Notes: generated by a model not told the origin, from the sequence alone. A stretch of DNA of 64,000 nucleotides from Phallusia mammillata (GCA_003260075.1 QLIY01000725.1:1-64000); one strand, 5' to 3'. Positions 34,748-48,800 are shown, numbered from the stretch's first letter. Translations and numbers: made by a program.

Positions 34748-35899
34748 GTGGAGGCAAACATTTGTAATAGCATTAACAACAGTACAATGTTTGTAAGTTT
34801 CCAAACCGTTTTTACAATCCTGTATATAATGCAAACTGTTTATCAAGTCCTTGGATTAGGGAAACTTGCATTTGTTACCTCCATTGTGACATCACAACAC
34901 ACATGAACAATAAAACTTATTGTGCTTTGTTTCAAGTATTGTACACCAGAAAATTTGTCTCTTCGTTGCATTGTCTGGTACAGTACAGAACTTTATTGAG
35001 ATTGAGGGACTGTGGTTGATTTAAGGTTGATTAAAATTCTGCCCAATAAAGCGAAAATATAATAACGTATATATAATACAGGAAACGAAAAACATAACAA
35101 GACTAAAATACGTTGGGGGTCTGCGGACCTATATAATTTTTAATTTAATTTAAATTTATAAAAGGGGTCCGTGACTGCAAAAAGGTTGGGAACCACTGAT
35201 GTAAAATGAATGTCGTCTGGTCTGGTATATGTTGTAAAGAACAAAAAATAATTCCCAAACGAATGACGGATTAGTAAATCGTATAAACAAGTTAAATTGA
35301 TAGTCCTATCGGGATTTTACTGTTAATTTAATATTGACGAGTTACTGTGTGCTATAACTTACAAGTATTGTTTGCCAACAAGCAATAGCATGCGTTGTCA
35401 TTTTTGATAAACTTGCTTCCATTTACCTTTTGCTGATAAAGTACTTCAGAAGTTTTCTTACGGCACTTTGGTCCATACTCTTTGATTGCCAGCCTGTCAA
35501 AATACTTTGCGAATATCTTTTCTCAACAGGACCAAGTTCTGCCGAATCGTCAGGTTTTTCCATTGACGCAAGGTTACTGGTTAAAAAATGTTGGGATAAA
35601 ATGTGTTTTCGTTAGCGGTAACTAAGGATTTAATGTTTTTTAAAGCCAAACCTTGTTTAATTCAAGCCGCAAAGTAAGACGAAAAATGGTTCCTTAAGGT
35701 TACTGTTTATTTGAGATTATTTATTAGTTCACACCACTGGCCACCCCAAAATGTAGTTAACGTTCTTGTGTTAAGTAAATTTTCAATAAATTTACCCTAA
35801 CATCCGGGCTTCTTCGTCAGAAATTTCACGCTTGACTGCAAGCGACCACCCGGTACCAAGGTTGATCATCAAAATTACCGCAATAATCAGTTTCAACAT
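34290..35899 (-). CDS. Secreted peptide-hormone precursor, PACAP/GHRH-like, three exons
   Basis: Exons 35899-35796 (104 nt), 35576-35427 (150 nt) and 34467-34290 (178 nt, TAG), all GT-AG with phase 2 joins; 143 residues. Residues 1-21 (MLKLIIAVILMINLGTGWSL) are a clear signal peptide. A dibasic site at K54-R55 precedes Y56, and the next peptide reads YSQSILTGWQSKSMDQSAVR then KLLKYFIS before K84-R85; another KR is at 94-95. Aligned without gaps to human PACAP, identities are S2, I5, T7, S11, Q16, A18, V19, K21, L23, K29, R30; to human GHRH they are Y1, I5, T7, K12, Q16, R20, K21, L22, L23, S28. This fits the secretin/VIP/glucagon superfamily, with an amphipathic C-terminal helix. Odd points: Leu instead of Phe at position 6, Gln at 3, and no Gly before the KR at 84-85, so a 28-mer would not be amidated. 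No cysteines. A member of another helical neuropeptide family is the main alternative. Confidence 0.72.
34628..35198. mobile_element. hAT-type MITE containing a G76 run
   Basis: Ends cagtggttcccaacc / ggttgggaaccactg, target duplications ctgtaaaa/atgtaaaa (7 of 8). It lies in intron 2 of the PACAP-like gene. The G run at 34670-34745 replaces part of the left end. Confidence 0.88.
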
Positions 35900-36231
35900 T
35901 TTTTATTTTACGTTTTTTTAGGTACAGTACAGTTTGTTTTGTAGGGTAACGACTATAAATGTTAAAGAAACACATTATTTTTGTGACAGCAGATCTAGAT
36001 TCGATATTGACTAATGACACGACACACGTGCTGCCCAGTATTAAAATTCTCGTTTATATCTTTATTTTTATAATATTTCTAAACGTTGTTAGATGCATAG
36101 GTGTTAAATACAGAACACGATCTTATGTTTTATCAAATAAAAAAAAGCGACAAAATGCTGTCGCCTTATCCTTGCCCTAAGTGCTAAAAGCTCAAAAAGC
36201 AGATTAGCAAAGAACTAAAGTCTTTCCAAGG

Positions 36232-36501
36232 GTGCTGTATCTCTTTCTCTGCTCTTGTGCACTTATGACAAATCCAGAAGGCCTCTGCAGTATTTATGCC
36301 AAAACGAAAAGCATCAAATCGCCATTTTTCTTCCACTTTTACGTCACAATTGCGTTTTTCACATGTCTTGTCGACGCTAGCCTTGCTACCTCACGTCGCA
36401 CCGGAAATATTAAATTAACAACGGATCCTGAACAGTTGACTGATTTACAACCGGAATTTGTTGCTCACCCAGCCATATGTCGCGCTATTGTTTCGTCATA
36501 A
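36232..36501 (+). other. Unassigned ORF with a signal-like hydrophobic stretch
   Basis: An open frame with an internal ATG reads MTNPEGLCSIYAKTKSIKSP, then the hydrophobic FFFHFYVTIAFFTCLVDASL, and ends in CRAIVSS. No homologue recognised; it may be chance or a small secreted protein. Confidence 0.18.
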
Positions 36502-38397
36502 ACGAGGAATTAATTGTCGTACGTATGACGTCACTGTCTCATTTTTTTCGCAATTAAGGTTAGCGCGATAAGACCGCCTTGGAAACGTCGAAAAACGTTC
36601 CAAAATAATATCGTTTGTGACGTCAGGCTCGCATTGTTTTGGAAACGTGCGGGCGGCGCGACTTTTGGACCCAAATATTTTAATTAAAGGATGACAAGGG
36701 TTTATTGCTAAAGCAAAAAAAACCCACTGAGTCATCAATGCACAGATACCATGTATCTTGACTGTTAGAAATTCAAATGATGCTGTTGCGGGGGGGGGGA
36801 ACAAGGGTTTATTGCTAAAGCAAAAAAACCACTGAGTCATCAATGAACAGATACCATGTATCTTGACTGTTAGAAATTCAAATGATGCTGTTGCTAGGCA
36901 ACTATGGATTGCTTTTGTTTCCAACCTGCGGTGCAGATTTGCGAGCTATTATGCCTTAGGTTTTCCAATAAAGTGTACAAACGGAAACGGGTTTAGCTGA
37001 CTGTAATTAAAACGGAAACGGGTTTAGCTGACTGTAATTAATAATACGTTTTTTTAGAAAGTGTAATACGATATAGGCTCAGACATTGGTTGTATTTGGT
37101 AGGGAATATCTTTTTTAAAGGCATCAGGCAATTTCAATCGTCGTCCCAGCAGAGATAAGTTTGCTGCTTTTACTTTATTCCGGCTTTATCTCTTCTTAAA
37201 CTAGTACTTCTTGCCTAGTGAACCCTTTAAAAACACAACAATAGTAAAAAACTAATAAAAAATTAGACACACAAAAAGCCATATGGTGTTTGTAGGTGAA
37301 CAAAACATGCTACCTATAAAGTAGACCTACCATTCGTCCTCTTTTTGGAGGACATGTCCTCCTTTTTAACAACAAACATGTTGTCCTCCGAGGACAATCA
37401 AAAATGTCCAAATGTCTTTCTTTTTAAGGAATTTCTGATTTATCAAATGCATATGTGACAATTATGCTTTTGAAAACAGCCAAATATGGATCTTCAGCTT
37501 TTTTTTTGGGGGGGGGGTTAATGTTGCGGTGTGATAAACGTTAAACTTTATGCAAGCTATTGTACAACAATGTGTCATCCTTCTGGGGGGTGGAAATTTG
37601 GTTGGCCTACCATAAAGCCATATAGACACAAACCAAATGCGTATCGTTAAAAATACAATAACTTGTACTTCCATGCAAATTAGTTCTTTTGAATTTAACC
37701 CATTTACAATTTAGGTTGTCTTAATATGACTGCCAACCTTTTGTTAGGCCTATTGACTCGGGAATTTTGGGACAGATGGCTTTTACCTGCTGACGTATTA
37801 GCCGGGGACGCTGAAATGTTTACAACTGTCGTTTTGGTCGTACAAATATCCGCAGGGGGGGGGGGAACTTGTACTTTCATGCAAATTAGTTCTTTTGAAT
37901 TTACCCATTTACAATTTAGGCTAGTCTTAAGATGACTGCCAACCTTTTGTTAGGGCTATTGACTCGGGAATTTTGAGACAGATGGCTTACTTGCTGACGT
38001 ATTAGACGGAGACGCTGAAATGTTTACAACTGTCGTTTTGGTCGTACAAATATCCGCATGTCAAATTTACAAGTGTTTGCCTTAGATCTTAACGAGAGCT
38101 TGATTCGAGAGCAGACGTGACAATATGACGATAGGCGGTCCAATCGAGAGAAGAACAGACGAAGCAAAGTGTTTGTTTCTAAAAGAAGAAATTCAATCCC
38201 TCATGCCATTCATACGTTAGTTAATCTACACCCATTTTAATTAACGTTACAAACAGCTACTTTTCCGTTCTACTTACAGATTTTAATCTCTACGGCGTTA
38301 TAGTCAATACACCAAATCCAATATGTTGAACCAAGTGTTTCATTCTACGTATTTGATAATCTATTCTATAGAATAGTGTATACACGAAGCAGGCTCT

Positions 38398-38400
<3 letters not shown>
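36500..38400. repeat. Allele-like duplications around G runs, no gene seen
   Basis: 36690-36790 repeats at 36800-36895 around a G run at about 36791-36799; about 37670-37845 repeats at 37865-38060 around a G run at about 37854-37865. No gene recognised. Confidence 0.65.
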
Positions 38401-38450
<50 letters not shown>

Positions 38451-38801
38451 AAGTACAAGTTCCAAGCCCGCCCCGAACCCGAATCGTTTCTGAGACACTC
38501 GTTTTGACCCGTAAGTTTGATTGACAGGTCTACATGCTGAAAGTTTACAAAACTGTACAGATACAATAAGGAAGACATACATATATGTAGGCTATAGCCT
38601 ACAATAATAAACAACAACTTAAATACGACATTATCGGACTGTTGAGCATTAGTTTAAATCCAGTAACTAGAGCTACTTAGGCTGTGTAATTTTATTTTAA
38701 GTTTTGATTTTTTAACCGTGAAGTCAGGCCCAAATTAAGCCCGTTTGTTAAAAAAAAAAACTAAGCCCTAACCCGCCCCGAAACTTACAGCTCTGATTCT
38801 A

Positions 38802-38882
<81 letters not shown>
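38398..38882. repeat. Two long G homopolymers (52 and 81)
   Basis: G runs at 38398-38449 and 38802-38882. The sequence between (ccaagcccgccccgaaccc ... aagccctaacccgcccc) looks like the body of one short repeat. Confidence 0.8.
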
Positions 38883-38883
<1 letters not shown>

Positions 38884-38899
38884 ATTTTTCGCATGTAAC

Positions 38900-40390
38900 A
38901 TATGTGGTGGTTCTAATCATTGTATTTTTGAGTGATGCCCGTCGTTGCAGCAAAGACAGTTGGCATGAGTCGCACAATAGTGACCCTTTAGTGGAGTTTA
39001 ATTTTGCTAGTGGTTTCAAACGACACGTTAACAGTAAACACTTGAAAATTCGCCTGTCTAACAGGAAGTTCAGAGCTGTAGCCATTACAATAACGTCGTA
39101 AGCTCAAATACATCACGGAAAATTCGACTTATTGCAAAAAATGCTAATAATGAGCCAATTTCCATAACAGTTAATTATTGGTGTCGTATCTATTGAACTG
39201 TGCACAATTATTCAAGGGTATTTTTTTTAACTTGCAGGCTTATGTAGTTTGTCGTGAAGTCCTAATAATTTATCCATACCTGTCTGGTCAGACTGAAAAA
39301 GGCAGGCAACTAGAAAAATTGTCATTTTCTCGGATTTCTAAAAAATGAAGATAAATGTGACCAAAACGAATAAATTGAACGCTATTTCGGTTGGGCAAAA
39401 ATTGATCATCTTTACCTATTTAGAACACCGGTGCCTCAAGGTTGCTTGTAAATTTAGAATTGCGACTAACATTTGCTTTTGGTGCGGTCACTTAAGTTTT
39501 CTAGTGGCCATGCAAATAGCATTATCTTCATTTGCACGCCTGGATTAACTTCCATTTTTTATGATGTCGATGTGCTGTGGATCTGTTTCAATAACCTGGA
39601 GGGGGGGGGGGTTTTCTAGTGGCCGTGCAAACAGCATTATCTTTATTTGCACGCCTGGATGGATTATCTTGCATTTTTTATGATGTCGATGTGCTGTGGA
39701 TCTGTTTCAATAACCTGGAAAATTTTGTGACCACATATATAAAAATAAAGTGATAAATGCATTTAATCAAACTTAATATACTTTATAACCTCAAAAAAAA
39801 TGCTCACATAACCTTTAGAGGTGCACAAAACACAAAGTTTTGTATAGGCTACGTTAACTATTATCAGCCCACTGTTTTCTGCTTTGTAGGCTAACAAATG
39901 GGGGATAGCAGTCTTGTCTAAATTATGCAAAAATATAATTAAACGCCAAAGTTTTTTTTGGGGTTCAAATCTTGTCAAACTATCCCATAGGCATTTGAAT
40001 ATTTCGGCCAATTAAAATGTTTGTATTTGCGCGAATGGATGCTAGCGGTGACATAAGTTTTGGGTGGGACCGGGTGTATAAAAGGGACAGAAGGTCCACG
40101 TGCCCTGGGATCAATGGTAAAGACATTTTTGTCCCGGAAGATGGTCAATAATATACAATAGCAGAGGGTTAAATTCTTCACTATTGGGGGGGGGGATCAA
40201 TGGTAAAGACATTTTTGACCCGGAAGATGGTCAATAATATACAATAGCAGAGAGGTAAATTCTTCACTATTTTCAATCTTAACGCGGTATTTTTTTTTTA
40301 ATTTTTTTAGAGGGTTTGAAACGCCAACTGGCGGAAGCTGCAAAAATAAAATAGGATGCACTCAAAATGTTTGACGTTTCTTTGCTTTAC
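38900..40390. other. Non-coding DNA with two allele-like duplications
   Basis: About 39497-39600 repeats at 39612-39718, and 40110-40187 repeats at 40196-40272, each around a G run. No gene recognised. Confidence 0.5.
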
Positions 40391-40499
40391 ATGTGTCCCC
40401 GGTAAGCGGAAAAAATCTCCCTATAAATCCACCACCGAGCAACCTGGCACGTCGAATATTGTTTTATTTTTACAGCAGAATAATTTTGTGCAACCCACG

Positions 40500-40620
40500 G
40501 GTAGGCAACAATGTTGCTAAAGTTTCTTGTTTAGGGAAACACAAGTGGTCAAGATGGGGTTTGAACTCGCAACACTGAAGCGCTTGCCAGTTACCACTCA
40601 ACCACCGTGACGACTGTGTC
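40500..40620 (-). mobile_element. tRNA-derived SINE head
   Basis: Minus strand: A-box-like ggtggttgagtggtaac and B-box-like gcgagttcaaacccc. A second copy at about 40883-41000 follows a G run and is allele-like. Confidence 0.55.
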
Positions 40621-40869
40621 TGGTAGGCGCAAGCTGGTGTGTTCTGATTCCCCGTTATCTGCCGGTTCGCACCGGTTCTATAGAACCGTCTCACGAAATA
40701 TTATAAGATCAGCAAACCGGTTAGCATTACTGGTTACTATCAATGGAAATATGACTTTTTGTGATAGAACCGACTGACAAAAAAATGAATCCCACCGTTA
40801 TGAATTGTAACCAAGAAACGGTAGTAAAAATACTACAACAACACGGTCAGACAGTTCAACTCCAAAATT

Positions 40870-41330
40870 ATGGGGGGGGGGTGGGCAACAATGTTGCTAA
40901 AGTTTATTGTTTAGGGAAACACAAGTGGTCAAGATGGGGTTTAAACTCGCAACACTGAAGCCCTTGCCAGTTACCAATCAGGCACCTTGACGACTGTTTC
41001 TGGTAGTCGCAAGATGGTATATTCTGATACCCCGTTATCATCCGGTTCTATAGAACCGTCTCACGAAATATTACGAGATCAGCGAACCGGTTAGCATTAC
41101 TGGTTACTGTTAATGGAAATATGACTTTTTGTGATTGAACCGGCTGACAAAAAAATTGAATCCCACCGTTAAGAAACGGAGGTAAAAATACTACAACAAC
41201 ACGGTCAGACAGTTCAACTCCAAAATTATGGGGGGGGGGCTACCTTTGTTTACCTGGGTATATTCCAGTGTTTCATACCGGAACGGAACGAAACCAAATA
41301 ACGTTATGGGGGGGGGGGCTGATTAAGAAA
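40870..41330. repeat. Mosaic of duplicated blocks separated by G runs
   Basis: G runs at about 40871-40880, 41231-41240 and 41309-41318 join repeated copies of 40500-40870 (gcaacaatgttgctaaagtt...). Likely unresolved alleles. Confidence 0.65.
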
Positions 41331-41339
41331 AATCAAAGC

Positions 41340-43190
41340 CTCAAATGGAAAGCTAAAAACATGCATTACCTGACTTACTGGTAAACTCGTGCTACAATAT
41401 TTTACATTTTTGTGATGGTACGGCGATTGCAAATTGGTCATTATTTTCTAGAAGGGATTGAACTTACCTTTGTTTACCTGGGTATATTCAACAACTATCA
41501 AATAGCTCAACCTATTAAGTACAGTGACAATACTTGTTTAAACATAAAGCCTCCTACTCCTGTCAGTGTGGCGGTTTTCCCGACGAATTGGGCTTGTTTC
41601 TGACATTGAGTTGCGGGTTGCGTTTCTTGGGGCGGGATGCCAAAAAGACCATTTTTTGGTTATTGCAAAACGCTGCCTGCATCCTGTACCATTAGGATGT
41701 AGTTGGAGTCTTGGCGAGCACTTAACGATCCATACGTTTATTGCAATCCAAGCCAAAACACGCTTACACAAAAATGAACATTTTAAAGGTTTAACCGGGT
41801 TTAATAAACACCTAAACCACTCCGCCACGTCAAAAACTGAAACCATTCGAAAATTGGTCAAAAAGCATTATGACGTCATAAGAAGCAAAGCGCTGGAATC
41901 CAAAGCATAACGAAAGCTTCAGAAACATGAACAAGTGCCGATAAATGTAGAAATAACATAGGGCACCTTGGGAGCAAAAGCAATCCAAAACTTTTTTTTT
42001 AAAGAGACTATTTTTGTAGAAATCTTCGGTTAATGTACAACAATGCTTCCAACACAAATGCCAGGAAATTTTTGGAGCTCTATTTGCATCGATAGGTTCA
42101 AGTTACAGCAAAAACATAACAATTTAGGATAAAAGCTATCGTCTTAATTGTGAATCATGACCATTTCATTGTACCACCAAGCAAATTGCATGAATTATAG
42201 ACTTTTTTGCAAATCACCTTTTTCCAAAAAGGCTACTAGTTTTGCAAGATGGTAATAAAATATTGTTTTGTTTTACCATTTTAAAACCTCCAGTAATAAA
42301 AGCTTGATAAGCCGGAAAGCTTGAATATTTATTGTAAATGAACTAAGCTTTATGTAAACCAGAGTATCATATTTTTTGACAAATTTTGACAAAATTTTTA
42401 GTTTGTTGACTTTTGTGATGAAAACTAAGCAATGAGATTTATGCCAGGATGCAGAAAACGCACATACAACAATATCATAGTTGCAGGATATCCAAAGAAA
42501 TTCCTGTAAATTTGAGGCTCCCAATGCCCAACAATGTTTTTTATACCACAAAATTTCGAGTGCCATGTAAGAAGTCAAAAAAAAAACTACTATAAATGTT
42601 GCTTGAGAACAGACAAAAAGGCAATCAAGAAATTTGGACAGTAGTGGTTATGTGGTCAATGAAGAAAGGTTGGATTAGACATTAAACCAAACTAAGACCA
42701 TTTCTTCAAAAAGCATAAACCCACTTCGTTTTTTTCGGAAAAGCTTATAGAAACAAGTATTTAATGCTTACAAAGCAAAAAAATTTAAAAATAACATTAC
42801 GAAGCAGCCAATACTCCACTATATAAATCAACTGGAATATATGAAGTAGGATTAGATATGCATGCTATCCCTACACATGAAACAATTTGTTTACAAAGGC
42901 AACCATGTTTTTGTGACAAATATTCCATTGATTAAAGACCTATTTTTGTATTTTAGTTTTTGAAACAAACATATATGTACACAATTAGTTTGTTTTCCAG
43001 TAATGAACAAGATAAAATACCCCAAAAGTCCTCAAAAATATGCTCAGGGAACACTTGACTTCCACAAAAATCATGTTAAAATAGCTTAGGAGTATTAATA
43101 AGAGTGTAGAGCTGAGATTTAGAGCAGGTACCACAGCCCCTCAGCTTGTGTGACATTAGAATATGTATAGGCTTTTTAAAGTAAAGTCAA
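41340..43190. other. DNA downstream of RAB10, no gene seen
   Basis: AT-rich; the part next to 43198 should hold the RAB10 3' UTR. Open frames around 41538-41910 on both strands have no recognised similarity. Confidence 0.35.
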
Positions 43191-43197
43191 AGTGATT

Positions 43198-45785
43198 TTA
43201 AGCGCAACATGATCTGCTAGCTGGACGCCGTTCAGAGATGACCACTCCTCCGGGATTACCACCAGGGGCGTCTTTGCATGGGGTCTAAATAAACATCATA
43301 CAGTTATTGCTATTGTGAAATTCTAATGATCATAAAAATGGAACAATATACATGATTCATATACATAGAAAACATAATACATAACCTGGTCCAAACTTGG
43401 CGATAAGAGCTAACATTAAAAACTCTACAATGCGATGGTTCTATATGTACAAGCTTTATGTAAGTTTTGTTTTTGCCAAAAAATTATATATGTTACAAAA
43501 ATAATTAATTTGCTATTACTAGGTAGCTACATACATAACACCATAAGGGGGGGGGGCATTTGTGCAAAACTAGATCAATGATGCAGAAAACATACTTTTT
43601 TGGCCCAAGTGCAATGTCTAAGAGTAAACAACAGTATATTTAGTAGCATCCAAATGGTCATCTTTATTTCTCATACTTTAAACTGAGCGGGGGGGGGGGG
43701 CGATAAGAGCTAACATTAAAATCTACAATGCGATGGTTCTATATGTGCAAGCTTTATTTAAGTTTTGTTTTTGCAAAAAAATTATGTTACAGAAATAATT
43801 AATTTGCTATTACTAGGTAGCTACATACATAACACCATAATCTTACCTTATGTAAAATGTCTGTAGCCAGCGCAAAAAAAGCTGTTTCAATATTGATGTT
43901 GTTTTTGGCACTGGTTTCATAGAACTTAATTCCGTGCTCCTTTGCAATCTGTTACAGAACATAAATATTTGTAGTTAAATATTTGTGCAAAACTAGATCA
44001 ACGATGCAGAAAACATAATTTTTTTGGCCCAAGTGCAATGTTTAAGAGTTAACAATAGTGTATTTAGTTCTTCCAAATGGTCTCTTTATTTCTCATACTT
44101 TTAACTGAACAATGTAAAATTTGATGATTAATGCTTAATACTTGGGAAAGTATACAACATTTTGCAAGTATTTTTAAGTAAACAATATATATTTAGTATT
44201 GCTTACAACAAATCATTTTCCAAATTTTTTTAGGTAAAGACTATAGAAGAGTTGGCACTCTTTGTCCAAATCAGTGCATTAGTCATATAATTTCATGGAA
44301 TTTCAGTGGTAATTGAATGTGTACAAAACACATCTGACTACTAGTTTAAAGGTCAATTGTTAGGGGTAACCATCTAGTTGCAACAACTGTGTTAAGTGTT
44401 GGACCAGGGGTTGGCAACCCCTGGCATGCATGCCAAAGTTGGCACGCGAGGTGGTTTTTCATGGCACGCCAATCGATTTGCGTTTTTATATTGAAGTAAC
44501 AATTTAACCAGTTACACAGCTTGTTTTCAGTTTTAATCATGTCATTGTCTTAAAATTCAACCCTATGTGCACAAAACACTCTGGTTTCTCTTTATTATTG
44601 ACATCTGCTGGCACGCACCACTATTATTTAGAAAAACGTTGACACACGAGGTCATTAACACATGGAAATAACAAGTAAATTGGCATGCCTCGCCTAAAAG
44701 GTTGTCGACCCCTGTGTTAGACAGTAAACACATTAATAGGGAACTATGTAATGAAAAATGCATTTGGGGCAATACACAAAGATCTGTTTGTATTTGTTTA
44801 CCCAAATGCCATTAAACCCTGATAAGTTTCACACATTGTGATTCACCAGAAGACTGATTGTCATGCTTACCTGTTCTCCTCTCTCTTTGCTGATCATTCT
44901 CTTGTCCTCCATGTCACACTTGTTGCCTAGCAACATCTTTTCCACATCTTCACTGGCATGCTGTGAGAATATTTTATAGGGTTAAAAAAGTCAAAAAATA
45001 AACCTCAAATAACAAAAATGGGTTTTGTTAGAAATATGTGTCTGTTTTAACTAGTGTTTCATACCAAAACAGAGTGTCCTACCACAACAAAAAATAAATG
45101 AATTTCTAATATCACCATACAAAATGTTTAAACTACTGAACCGAACAGCCTAATTTTTTATATTTTTATATTCAGCATTATGGACATTTACACTTAAAAG
45201 CTCCAAAAAAGTTGTTTTTGTGACATTTGTTTGATTTTAAAGACAAAATTATGTGACTTATTAACCACTTGACAATAATTATTGTCGTTGCAAATTGCTT
45301 TGTTTGTTGGTTAAGAGTTGTAAACACCATGAAGAAATAATCTTTTGTCAACATCGAAATACACTGTTATAAATTTATTCCGGTCAAACTGGAAGAAAAA
45401 TTAATGATTTTGAAACAGAATAACGAAAAAAGAAATTGCACAGAATGAATAATGTTGTTTCGTTGTGTTGCAGTTTTAACTTATTGTACAGTTTTTGCAT
45501 TGATTTTAAACATAGTATAGGAATGCGATAAAGTTAGAAAATTATTACCTCTTCAATGTTCCGTAACCATTTTGATATGTTTTCAAAACTTTTTGCATTC
45601 GTTATGTCATAAACTAACATTATTCCATTTGCTCCTCTGTAGTAGGATGTAGTGATAGTGTGAAATCTCTCTTGGCCAGCTGTATCCCTGAAAATAGTCA
45701 AATTGCTTAAAAACAGGGTTGGCAGACAATAGATGCAGGATCAGTTGTTAACGTTAGAATCGGTAAGTTAATTATGAATTGTAAT

Positions 45786-45861
<76 letters not shown>

Positions 45862-48800
45862 AATTTGAAATTCCAATTACTTGCTTCAAAAACTGACATG
45901 CAGAAAAAGTTTTTTTGCTGCATGAAACTGTAAAAAAACTTTTTTTATGTTGCCTTTTGATTACATCTGCAATATGTAACTCTTAACATCTGCAGTATTG
46001 TAACCACCAAAGGACAATTCCATTGACACATATTGGAAATTTGTTTCCAAATTTTACATCACCAAACTTTTGCTAGAAACTGTTATATATATATTATAAT
46101 AAAGTTGTACTTTCTGCCAAAGGTATTACATACCCATTCCCAGCAAAACTAAAAAACTTATATATATAATACACAGTAGCACAAGTACTGTAGATTATGT
46201 GACACAGACATGTGTATCAATTTTAACACCTGTGTACTAGACAACAATACTTTGACAATGAATTCTTGCTACTGCAATAAGTATGTTGACAAAAAAATCT
46301 GAAACAAATGGTACACGTATGGTTTCAAACACAAACAATCAATAATTGACAGTGCTCAAAATTCAACTCTCGAACATTTTTTCAAACATTATAAACACAG
46401 AATGTAGATGTATGTAGAGATGTAGAGAAATTGTATTTGGCACACTTGCTGTTGCTAATGCAGCTATTTTGCACAAAAGCATACAGATCTTTCAAATTTG
46501 TATTGTTAACACTGATATCACATCCAACATTTAAAAACTATTGCAGGTATGTATGAAGTCAATTTGGCTATTTTGTTCCCCGTGCCAACTAACTTGAGGG
46601 GGGGGGGATTTCAAATTTGTATTGTTAACACTGTTATCACATCCACCATTTAAAAACTATTGCAGGTGTGTATGAAGTCAATTTGGCTATTTTGTTCCCC
46701 GTGCCAACTAACTTGATATCTTCCATATTCTAATTCTCCTTCCTGTGATGTCACAGTTAAGCTTTGTTTGTGTCAATGAATCAGCCCAGCAGAGCCATAC
46801 GGATGATTTATATGATAACAAACTAATAATAACATCAGTGCCACTTATGTCTGTTATGAAAGACAAAGTATACCCTATTGCATGCATAACAACTATATGG
46901 TATATTACTGCATACAACCAAAGTTTGTGTCAATGGGAAAGCCTAATGGCATTTTTGTTGGCGTTGTACCAAGACAAACTTTAGGGAGATTAAGCTTTCA
47001 ACAGGTGTTGAATTCCAAAGATATCACTTCTTTTTGACACATAGGTTCGGTATAACTACACCCAACACATTTTTTAAACAATTTTTTTTCTGTTGAAGTA
47101 TTGTGCTGTAGAGAGTGCACACTGTTTTGGCCTATAAGCTCTCATCAGTGCAGCTGGTGACAAAAGATACGCCGCTTTGGCTGGTCATTTATTGGCTTGA
47201 TGCTTTTGGAAATCAGAAGTTTGTTTAACACCCCAAAACATGTTTTTCAGACAAAAGCAAATCACCATAAAAAAACATAGCTATGACGTTAAAAGTTCAG
47301 AAAATGGTGGTATTTCACTCTAAAACATATTTACCATATCTGCAGCTTGATCTTTTTGCCGTTCAGCTCAACAGTTTTTATCTTGAAATCAATTCCTGCC
47401 AAAAAATATGTGACAAATTTCAAAACCTTTATGCAAACCAATCACTACATAATGTAGTTCTAATTTCCGAGGCTTTTTCTGGCTTGGTTATGGTTTTGGT
47501 GCAGATGTGTCAAAACTTTTTAGAGAAAAATAAAAAAACCTTAACATAATAAATATTACACTGTTCTATAAAGTAAAATGCTTTTGTTTGCGAAATATTT
47601 GGTTCTATTACCTGCTTAAGTCTCTGCAGCATTTTAAAAATAACTAGAAGAGTGGCTTTCTGATATACTTCCATTTTATATATTCTATACGATATTTACC
47701 AATTTACTATACACATCATTTGATCTACACATATGATTGTTTTTGTAAACAAAAACTAATGGGTCCCCACACGCGTGTTTGTGCGGATTTACGGTAAACA
47801 AATGTTGCGGTGATTTTTAGATTCTTAAAAACAAATTTTTAGAAAGCATTAACCCAACAATAAAAAATTTTGTTCGTATTTTTTTGCACTATTATTGTCG
47901 TATAATTACAAAAACAATAAAAAAGAACGAAACAAATACTTTCAATTTAATCTCTTGCTTTGACCCAGATATTGTCGTCCAAGGTCGGGTTTTAAACACA
48001 ATTTTTTTCTAGAAAGCTGTAACAGTTGTGTTACAGACAATTAAAATTCGATTTGCTGCAAGTGTATACATAACTTTTCATTTAACTTTGTTTCGCAAAA
48101 CGAGTACCATTGACCTGTAGTAACCTTTAGGGTGCACACACCAAACGACTGTTTGACCTTTTGACACCGTTTTCAATAGCACGCCGTCCTTGGTGTTCAA
48201 CAACACCGTTTGACCTAATTTATACATGCCTTGAGTATTTGATTCAAAAAAAAACAAAAAACGCTACGTTATGGCGAAAGAAAGTTCTGAACTGTGTTAG
48301 TAATACCTACTAATTGACCTTAAGTAACCCGTGGTCATGCAGCGGCCAACCTGACAACGAGCATTTAAAAAAAAATTTATCTTGTAAAAAAGTCAAGTTT
48401 ATTTTTTTATATTTAGTTTGTTTAACAAAGTTTTGCTTGACATTATACGAAACCGAAGCACGCTTATTAGGTTTAAATCGCGTCATATGTGTGAAACCTT
48501 TGCCAAAACTGAAAATGTGAGTGATAACTTAATAAAACGACATAGCATTGCTGTGCAAAACAGCTGATTTCTAATCACCGAAACGACGTCTCGTAAAACG
48601 TCTGTCCGACGTCAAGCTGAGCCCTCCTGCTATCGTAAACCAGTGAGTTACTCTCTTGGGACTTCTGCCTACAGTGTCTTTCTTGACCAAACGAGCGTTA
48701 GACACATTTACGTTTCGGGGGCCTGTGGGTGAACCGCTGGGTCATTCGGGGTCAAACTTCTAGAGAATCAAGTTCAGATTGATAACTAAGATATGTCCAA

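Noticed and set aside
36496..36924. 142-residue minus-strand ORF with an internal repeat
   Set aside because: The repeat comes from an allele-like duplication around a G run; no similarity or splice support.
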